From: Rathayibacter caricis DSM 15933
GTDB taxonomy: Bacteria; Actinomycetota; Actinomycetes; Actinomycetales; Microbacteriaceae
Assembly: GCF_003044275.1 (NCBI RefSeq)
Contig: NZ_PZPL01000001.1
Location: 2,790,001-2,854,000, forward strand
Length of the DNA: 64,000 nucleotides
Direction: 5' to 3'
Shown here: positions 58,988 through 64,000 of the stretch, in pieces
Numbering within the stretch: position 1 is the stretch's first letter
How the letters are laid out: every line of letters begins with the position of its first letter
Program-made: the position numbers and the translations under genes
Notes under the pieces: model-generated
Told to the model about the DNA's origin: nothing
Databases searched by the model: none
What the model saw: the letters and a program-made list of their open reading frames with translations, nothing else

Positions 58988-59755
58988 TCAGTCCCGGGCG
59001 GTGAGGACCAGCGCCCCGGTCTCGGTGATCGCGATCGTGTGCTCCATGTGCGCCCCGCGCGAGCCGTCGCGGCTGCGGAGGGTCCAGCCGTCCTTGTCGG
59101 TGAAGATCTCGTCGGTCGTCTGCAGGAACCACGGCTCGATCGCGACGACCAGGCCCGGCCGCAGCGGGTAGCCGCGCCCGGCGCGCCCGTCGTTCGGGAC
59201 GTGCGGGTCCCCGTGCATCGTGCGCCCGACGCCGTGGCCGCCGAAGTCGGTGTTGATGCTCAGCCCCTCGGCGCGGGCGACCGCGGCGATCGCGGCCGAG
59301 ATGTCGCCGATCTTCCCGCCCGGCTTCGCGGCGGCGATGCCGGCCTCGAGCGCGCGGGTGGTGGTGTCGATGAGAGCGAGGTCCTCGTCGCGCGGCGTGC
59401 CGACCACGACGCTGACGGCGGAGTCGGACACCCAGCCGTTCACGGACGCCGCGAAGTCGAGCGTCAGCAGGTCGCCGTCCCGCAGGCGGTAGTCGAACGG
59501 CAGCCCGTGCAGCACGGCGTCGTTGACGGAGGTGCAGAGCACCTTGCCGAAGGGGCTCGCACCGAAGGAGGGGTGGTAGTCGATGTAGCAGGACTCGGCG
59601 CCGGCCTTGCGGATCATGTCGTGGGCGAGGCGGTCGAGCTCGAGCAGGTTGACGCCCACTCCGGCCGCGGCGACGGTGGCCTGCAGGACCTCGGCCACGA
59701 AGCGGCCGGCGGGTCGCATCTCCTCGATCTCGGCGGGCGTGCGCAGCTCGATCAT
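58988..59755 (-). CDS. map: Methionine aminopeptidase, type I
   Basis: 255 residues. LTLDFAASVNGWVSDSAVSVVVG (metal Asp residues), NTDFGGHGVGRTMHGDPHVPN (metal His), and GLVVAIEPWF with GAHMEHTIAITETGALVLT (metal Glu residues) give the dinuclear site. It removes N-terminal Met. GAGAGGATCAGG precedes ATG 59755. It is transcribed opposite to the surrounding backbone genes. Confidence 0.95.
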   Translation of the reverse strand: MIELRTPAEIEEMRPAGRFVAEVLQATVAAAGVGVNLLELDRLAHDMIRKAGAESCYIDYHPSFGASPFGKVLCTSVNDAVLHGLPFDYRLRDGDLLTLDFAASVNGWVSDSAVSVVVGTPRDEDLALIDTTTRALEAGIAAAKPGGKIGDISAAIAAVARAEGLSINTDFGGHGVGRTMHGDPHVPNDGRAGRGYPLRPGLVVAIEPWFLQTTDEIFTDKDGWTLRSRDGSRGAHMEHTIAITETGALVLTARD

Positions 59756-59801
59756 CCTGATCCTCTCGGGGGTCGCTGAGGCGTTGCTCAGCGGTGGTGG
59801 G

Positions 59802-59807
59802 TACGGT
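59802..59807 (+). promoter_or_regulatory. -10 box of the 59814 membrane-protein gene (leaderless type)
   Basis: TACGGT ends 6 nt before ATG 59814; no ribosome site is present. Confidence 0.35.
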
Positions 59808-59813
59808 CGGTGC

Positions 59814-60296
59814 ATGCGCACGCGACGGGCTTTCGGTTCCTGGCAGTATCCGGCCGCGATCGTCCTGCCCCTGTGGATCCTCCTGGGGTACGGACTCTTC
59901 GGGGGATCGAGCGGGTGGACCGTCCTCGGCCTCGTCATCGCCCTCCCCATTCTGGCGCTCAGCCTCGCCGTCGTGGCGAGCATCGTGGCGTTTCGGGTGA
60001 CTGTGCGGCCGACGCGCACCCCGGCTTGGGGCGACGTCGCCGCTCTGGGCGCCTGGCACGCGTCGCTGATCGCGCTCGGGTTCTTCCCTCCGGGAGCGTG
60101 GGCGCTCGGGCTGCTCTCGGTGCTGCTCGGAGTCGTGGCGCTCGGCCACTCCGTCTGGCGCTTCCTCCACGATGCACGGGCGACGCTGGTGGCCTTCGCC
60201 GAGGCGTCGACCGTGCAGGCCCAGGGGGGCCGGCCGGTGACGGGCGAGGGCTTCGACCCGGAGCGCCCGCAGGACGGTCAGACGATCGTCCTCTGA
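59814..60296 (+). CDS. Small membrane protein of unknown function
   Basis: 160 residues with four hydrophobic segments (about 14-30, 35-60, 75-95 and 97-115), then a soluble C-terminal 45 residues (HDARATLVAFAEAS ... ERPQDGQTIVL). I recognise no domain. The first residues MRTRRAFGSWQYP carry positive charge, fitting N-in topology. It lies between map and rplS, a place where lineage-specific genes can sit in this backbone. Confidence 0.6.
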   Translation: MRTRRAFGSWQYPAAIVLPLWILLGYGLFGGSSGWTVLGLVIALPILALSLAVVASIVAFRVTVRPTRTPAWGDVAALGAWHASLIALGFFPPGAWALGLLSVLLGVVALGHSVWRFLHDARATLVAFAEASTVQAQGGRPVTGEGFDPERPQDGQTIVL

Positions 60297-60314
60297 GCGG
60301 ACCGCCTCCCCGCT

Positions 60315-60344
60315 TTGACGCGGATCGGCGCGCCGTGACAGAAT
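60315..60344 (+). promoter_or_regulatory. rplS promoter
   Basis: TTGACG (60315-60320), 18-nt spacer, CAGAAT (60339-60344): the clearest housekeeping promoter in the window. Transcription near 60351 leaves a leader of about 110 nt. In it I see no known autogenous L19 element, though the GC-rich segment could fold. Confidence 0.65.
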
Positions 60345-60463
60345 AAGCGCTTGTGCCTCGCGCAGGCTCTGCCACAGGGGAGCCGCTACGACGCGGGGCG
60401 CGCACCGACTTCCCACCCACGAAACGGTGCTCGACCTGTGGCGGGCACGGAGAGCGATAGAAC

Positions 60464-60805
60464 ATGCACATCCTCGATAACGTCGATGCGGCGTCACTCC
60501 GGACCGACATCCCCGACTTCCGTGCGGGCGACACCGTCAAGGTCCACGTCAACATCGTCGAGGGAACCCGCTCGCGCGTCCAGGTCTTCCAGGGCGTCGT
60601 CATCGGCCGCTCCAACGAGGGCGTCCGCGAGACCTTCACCGTCCGCAAGGTCAGCTTCCAGGTCGGCGTCGAGCGCACCTTCCCGGTGCACTCCCCGGTG
60701 ATCGACCACATCGAGGTCGTCACCCGCGGAGACGTGCGCCGCGCGAAGCTCTACTACCTGCGGAACCTCCGCGGCAAGAAGGCCAAGATCAAGGAGAAGC
60801 GCTGA
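60464..60805 (+). CDS. rplS: 50S ribosomal protein L19
   Basis: 113 residues. [32 protein letters not shown] and [42 protein letters not shown] are standard L19. ATG 60464 gives the usual length. It is followed by a strong hairpin at 60835. Confidence 0.97.
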   Translation: MHILDNVDAASLRTDIPDFRAGDTVKVHVNIVEGTRSRVQVFQGVVIGRSNEGVRETFTVRKVSFQVGVERTFPVHSPVIDHIEVVTRGDVRRAKLYYLRNLRGKKAKIKEKR

Positions 60806-60834
60806 CCCCCAGCGGGTCTCCGCACACTCTTCCC

Positions 60835-60867
60835 GAACCCCGGTCCACTTATGATGGACCGGGGTTC
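60835..60867 (+). terminator. Perfect 13-bp hairpin after rplS
   Basis: GAACCCCGGTCCA pairs with TGGACCGGGGTTC around a 7-nt loop, 30 nt after the rplS stop. No U-tract follows, as is common for actinobacterial hairpin terminators. TATGAT (60850-60855) in the loop and stem could also be a -10 for lepB. Confidence 0.7.
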
Positions 60868-60955
60868 GACCCTTTCCGGGGGCCGGTCCTGCCGGTGACC
60901 CCGGCCCGGTGATGCTCGGTCCCGGACGAACCACAGCTAGGGGCGACGGCACGCG

Positions 60956-61771
60956 ATGACAGACAGCACGGCCCCGGTCCGGCTCGAGGGCGACGGCGAG
61001 CACGCCCGCCACACCGCGGAGCCGGAGCGGCCCCGCAGGCGCCGCGGCCTGCTCCTCTTCCTCCGCGACGTGCTGATCATCTTCGTCGTCGCCGTGCTGG
61101 TCTCGTTCCTGGTGAAGACGTTCCTGATCCGCTCGTTCTACATCCCGTCGTCCTCGATGGAGCAGACGCTGGTCGAGAACGACCGCATCCTCGTGAACGA
61201 GCTGGTCCCCGACCTGGTTCCGATCTCGCGCGGTGACGTCGTCGTCTTCCGCGATCCGGGCGGATGGCTCTCGCCGAGCACCGAGCCGGAGGTGCCGCCG
61301 TTCCAGGCCGCCGTCGACTCCGCCCTAGCGATCGTCGGCCTCACCGCTCCCGACAGCAACGACCATCTGATCAAGCGCGTCATCGGCCTGCCCGGCGACC
61401 GGATCACCTGCTGCACCCCGCTCGGCCAGGTGGAGGTCAACGGCAACCCGATCGACGAGCCCTACGTGAAGCTCCCCGATGGAGTCCAGGCCGTCTCGGC
61501 GACCCCGTTCGACGTGACCGTGCCCGAGGGCTCGCTCTGGGTCATGGGCGACAACCGCTACAACTCGGCCGACTCCCGCTACAACACCGACAAGCCAGGC
61601 AACGGCTTCGTCCCGATCGACAACGTCGTCGGCCGGGCGGTCCTGGTGACCTGGCCGGTGGAGCAGTGGGCGTGGCTGGACGACTACCCGTCCGTGTTCC
61701 GCGGGGTCGAGAAGGACACGTCGGAGTCGTCCGAGTCGTCCGAGTCCTCCTCCGAGGCCGGGCAGGGCTAG
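60956..61771 (+). CDS. lepB: Signal peptidase I
   Basis: 271 residues. A single N-terminal membrane anchor (about 30-56), then the catalytic Ser in YIPSSSMEQTL and catalytic Lys in HLIKRVIGLPGD; VMGDNRYNSADSR is box E. The C-terminal tail is Ser/Glu-rich. It cleaves secretory signal peptides outside the membrane. ATG 60956; rnhB starts directly after the stop. Confidence 0.96.
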   Translation: MTDSTAPVRLEGDGEHARHTAEPERPRRRRGLLLFLRDVLIIFVVAVLVSFLVKTFLIRSFYIPSSSMEQTLVENDRILVNELVPDLVPISRGDVVVFRDPGGWLSPSTEPEVPPFQAAVDSALAIVGLTAPDSNDHLIKRVIGLPGDRITCCTPLGQVEVNGNPIDEPYVKLPDGVQAVSATPFDVTVPEGSLWVMGDNRYNSADSRYNTDKPGNGFVPIDNVVGRAVLVTWPVEQWAWLDDYPSVFRGVEKDTSESSESSESSSEAGQG

Positions 61772-62476
61772 GTGGCCGTCGCCGAACCGACCCTGTCGAT
61801 GGAGCGGCGCCTCTTCCGCCAGGGCTACGAGAGCATCATCGGCTGCGACGAGGTGGGCCGCGGAGCGATCGCCGGCCCCGTCTCGGTCGGCGTCGTCTCG
61901 ATTCCCCGACGCTGCGGCCGCTTCCCGGAGGGGCTGCGCGACTCCAAACTGCTCGCTCCGGCCCGTCGCGAGGCCCTGCTGCCCGGCGTGGTGAAGTGGG
62001 TCTCGGGCTGGGCGATCGGCGAGTCCTCCGCCGACGAGATCGACGACTCCGGGATCATCGCCGGCCTCGGCCGAGCCGCATCGCGCGGCATCGAGCGTCT
62101 CGTCGACCAGGGCGTCGACCTCGCGACGTCGGTGGTGCTGCTCGACGGCAAGCACGACTGGCTCACGCCGGCGCTGGGGGAGTGGGCCGCCGAGCTGACC
62201 ATCGTCACCCGCATCAAGGCCGACCGCGACTGCGCGTCCGTCTCGGCCGCCTCCGTGCTGGCGAAGGTCGGCCGCGACGGCCAGATGGTGCGCCACCACG
62301 ACGAGTTCGCGGACTACGCCTGGGACAGCAACAAGGGCTACGGCAGCGCCGCGCACTGGGCGGGCCTCGACCGCGTCGGTCCGTCCCCGCTGCACCGCGT
62401 CACGTGGCTGTCGAAGCCGCGCGAGGCAGTCGCCGACGAGGTGCCCGCGGCGTCCGGCGCTCCCGCACCCGCGTAG
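61772..62476 (+). CDS. rnhB: Ribonuclease HII
   Basis: 234 residues. IGCDEVGRGAIAGPVSVG carries the first acidic residues, GLRDSKLLAPARREALLP follows, and KADRDCASVSAASVLAKVGRD and WDSNKGYGSAAH are family hallmarks. It cleaves RNA in RNA/DNA hybrids. GTG 61772 abuts the lepB stop. The C-terminus carries a short Ala/Pro tail. Confidence 0.96.
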   Translation: MAVAEPTLSMERRLFRQGYESIIGCDEVGRGAIAGPVSVGVVSIPRRCGRFPEGLRDSKLLAPARREALLPGVVKWVSGWAIGESSADEIDDSGIIAGLGRAASRGIERLVDQGVDLATSVVLLDGKHDWLTPALGEWAAELTIVTRIKADRDCASVSAASVLAKVGRDGQMVRHHDEFADYAWDSNKGYGSAAHWAGLDRVGPSPLHRVTWLSKPREAVADEVPAASGAPAPA

Positions 62477-62479
62477 GAT
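62474..62479 (+). promoter_or_regulatory. -10 box of the DUF2469 gene (leaderless type)
   Basis: TAGGAT overlaps the rnhB stop codon and ends 9 nt before ATG 62489. Confidence 0.4.
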
Positions 62480-62488
62480 TGACGGACG

Positions 62489-62812
62489 ATGGATGAAGAC
62501 GAATTCGAGGACTACGACCGCGAGGTCGAGCTGGCACTGTACCGGGAGTACCGCGACGTCGTCTCGCAGTTCTCGTACGTCGTCGAGACCGAGCGCCGCT
62601 TCTACCTCGCGAACGAGGTCGATCTCGTGCGCCGCGACACCGAGCACGACTTCTACTTCGAGCTGACCATGCGCGACGTGTGGGTCTGGGACGTCTACCG
62701 CTCCGACCGCTTCGTGAAGTCGGTCCGCGTCCTGACTTTCAAGGACGTCAACGTCGAGGAGCTCTCCCGCAAGGAGTTCGAGCTCCCCAAGGAACTCGCC
62801 CTCGACGAGTAG
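62489..62812 (+). CDS. DUF2469 family protein
   Basis: 107 residues, acidic. EDFEDYDREVELALYREYRDVV-like start, then FSYVVETERRFYLANEVDLVRR and VWVWDVYRSDRFVKSVRVLTFKDVNVEEL. This family is restricted to actinobacteria and follows rnhB there; the function is not known to me. Its own -10 box suggests independent expression. Confidence 0.88.
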   Translation: MDEDEFEDYDREVELALYREYRDVVSQFSYVVETERRFYLANEVDLVRRDTEHDFYFELTMRDVWVWDVYRSDRFVKSVRVLTFKDVNVEELSRKEFELPKELALDE

Positions 62813-62871
62813 CGCTCCGCGCCCCTTCTGCTGCGGTGCGCTGCCTTCTGCGCGCGGCGCGCCCTCCCCTC

Positions 62872-62915
62872 TTGCTGGTCGAGTAGCCGCCCCCGGCGGC
62901 GTATCGAGACCCACC
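62872..62915. repeat. GATCGAG-type hairpin, degenerate short copy
   Basis: GCTGGTCGAGTAGCCG followed by GGCGGCGTATCGAGACCCACC is one arm of the repeat family without its partner arm. It lies in the 215-nt gap between the DUF2469 gene and yraN, where no other feature is seen. Confidence 0.6.
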
Positions 62916-63027
62916 TCCCCTCGAGCTGATCCCTCCACAGCCCCTCTTCCCGCGCTTTCTCCTGAGATCCACCTTCCGCAGTCCCGCGCTCACCTCTTCT
63001 CCGCGACTCTGCGTGCGGGAGGTCTTC

Positions 63028-63381
63028 ATGGACAAGGACGAGTTGGGTCGGCGGGGCGAGGAGATCGCTGCGGCGCATCTGAGGGCGAAGGGCTTCGAGC
63101 TCCTGGACCGCAACTGGCGGGTGCGGGAGGGCGAGCTCGACATCGTCGCGCGTGAGGGTGCGGCGTTGGTGGTGGTGGAGGTGAAGACGCGCTCCTCCGC
63201 GCGGTTCGGGATGCCGATCGAGGCGATCACCCGGGCGAAGGCGCAGCGGCTGCGGCGGTTGGCGTACGCGTGGGCTCGGGAGCACGACCAACGGGCGCGG
63301 CATCTGCGGATCGACGCGGTGGGCATCATCGCGCCGGACGGGGTCCCGGTGCAGGTGCGGCACTTCCGGGCGGTGGCGTGA
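63028..63381 (+). CDS. yraN: UPF0102 (YraN) family nuclease-like protein
   Basis: 117 residues with a PD-(D/E)XK-like core: GRRGEEIAAAHLRAKGFELLDRNWR, then EGELDIVAREGAALVVVEVKTRS (E-x-D and E-V-K active-site pattern). Role undefined; conserved before comM. ATG 63028 follows GGGAGG at 5 nt; the GTG at 63013 is less likely. Confidence 0.9.
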   Translation: MDKDELGRRGEEIAAAHLRAKGFELLDRNWRVREGELDIVAREGAALVVVEVKTRSSARFGMPIEAITRAKAQRLRRLAYAWAREHDQRARHLRIDAVGIIAPDGVPVQVRHFRAVA

Positions 63382-64000
63382 TGGGCATGGGTCGCACCTC
63401 CGCGGTGGGCCTGGTCGGGTTCACGGGAGCGGTGGTCGGAGTCGAGGCGCACTCCTCCGACGGCACTCCCGCGATCGGGATCGTCGGGCTGCCGGACGCG
63501 GCGCTGTCGCAGGCGAAGGAGCGGGTGCGCTCGGCGGCGACCAACTCGGGCAGTGTGATCTCGGAGTACAAGATCACGGTGAACCTCTCACCGGCCGCGA
63601 TGCCCAAGCACGGGTCCGCGTTCGATCTCGCGATCGGTTTGGCTGCGCTGGCGGCGCTGGGCGAGGTGAACGGTGAGTCCGTCGCATCCGTCGTGCATGT
63701 CGGCGAGCTCGGTCTGGACGGTCGGCTCCGTTCTGTTCCGGGTGTGCTGCCGGCGGTGCTCGCCGCGGCGAGGGCGGGTCGTCGCCGCGTCATGGTGCCG
63801 CTCGAGGACCGCGCCGAGGCGGAGCTCGTCGACGGCGTCGAGATCATCGCCGTCTCGTCGCTGGCCGCAGCGGCCGTGTGGCACGGAGCGGAGTGGGAGG
63901 TCCCGGTCCTCCCCGAGCCCGCCGCACACGGGCAGGCCCCGGTCGAACCGGTGTCGCGCCTGGACTTCGCCGACGTGATCGGCAATGAGGAGGCGGCGGA
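63381..64000 (+). CDS. comM: ComM/YifB-family Mg-chelatase-like AAA+ ATPase, N-terminus (cut by window edge)
   Basis: About 206 residues before the edge. VGLVGFTGAVVGVEAHSSDGTPAIGIVGLPDAALSQAKERVRSA and SGSVISEYKITVNLSPAAMPKHGSAFDLAIGLA are the ChlI-like N-terminal domain; the Walker A is beyond the window, with RLDFADVIGNEEA leading to it. ComM is a branch-migration helicase in natural transformation. ATG 63381 shares its A with the yraN stop; a GTG 3 nt upstream is possible. Confidence 0.92.
   Translation, partial: MGMGRTSAVGLVGFTGAVVGVEAHSSDGTPAIGIVGLPDAALSQAKERVRSAATNSGSVISEYKITVNLSPAAMPKHGSAFDLAIGLAALAALGEVNGESVASVVHVGELGLDGRLRSVPGVLPAVLAAARAGRRRVMVPLEDRAEAELVDGVEIIAVSSLAAAAVWHGAEWEVPVLPEPAAHGQAPVEPVSRLDFADVIGNEEAA

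Noticed and set aside
60421..60427. Further GlnR-like box before rplS
   Set aside because: Only a single GAAAC with no partner 11 bp away on either side; likewise the one at 13691 inside the DUF177 gene.

Overview
The window is a 64 kb piece of a very GC-rich actinobacterial chromosome. The order rpmF-rnc-mutM ... smc-ftsY-ffh-rpsP-khpA-rimM-trmD-map-rplS-lepB-rnhB-yraN-comM, the frequent GTG starts, the F420-linked enzymes and the dispersed hairpins beginning GCTGATCGAGTAGC all fit the family Microbacteriaceae (a Rathayibacter-like genome is my best guess). No integrase, transposase, phage gene or CRISPR array is visible.

Layout. 1-5.6 kb: the 5' end of aceE (minus strand), an AhpE-type peroxiredoxin, an ion-channel-like membrane protein, tRNA-Val(UAC), a short LysR-type HTH protein, a RibD/DHFR-like reductase, a patatin-like lipase, an RsbW-like ATPase with an upstream coupled mini-ORF, and cofD (F420 synthesis). 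5.7-13.0 kb: a hydantoin/dihydropyrimidine operon made of a ureidopropionase-type amidohydrolase, a dihydropyrimidinase, an F420-type LLM oxidoreductase and a complete NMT1-type ABC importer. 13.1-15.7 kb: DUF177-rpmF-rnc-mutM. 15.7-42.2 kb: a purine-catabolism and molybdenum-cofactor block placed between mutM and smc. 42.3-64 kb: the housekeeping backbone (smc, ftsY, lipA/lipB, ffh, rpsP to comM) with a few lineage-specific genes inserted.

The purine block encodes an almost unbroken route. Guanine deaminase and xanthine dehydrogenase (FAD subunit plus a fused FeS/Mo subunit, with XdhC and a MocA-like enzyme for maturation) lead to urate, and 8-oxoguanine deaminase makes urate directly. Uricase, UraH and UraD give allantoin, AllB gives allantoate, AllC gives ureidoglycine, and PucG transaminates this to oxalurate. 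An AtzH/HpxZ-like domain fused to an AtzE/HpxY-like amidase is the likely oxalurate hydrolase. moaE-mog-moaC-moeA, moaA-moaD and a MoeB-like gene supply molybdopterin to the xanthine dehydrogenase. Local regulators are PucR and an RpiR-type protein.

Most notable observations: (i) spaced repeats GAAAC-N6-GAAAC or GTNAC-N6-GTNAC, resembling GlnR boxes, lie before the hydantoin operon, the pucG operon, the 8-oxoguanine deaminase gene, the uricase operon and the xanthine dehydrogenase operon, which suggests one nitrogen-starvation regulon; (ii) an orphan SufU-like protein keeping the Cys/Asp/Cys/Cys ligand set sits inside the purine operon; (iii) the HpxZ-HpxY-like fusion adjoins pucG; (iv) two families of dispersed intergenic inverted repeats are present; (v) many genes have a -10 hexamer 6-10 nt before the start codon, implying leaderless mRNAs.
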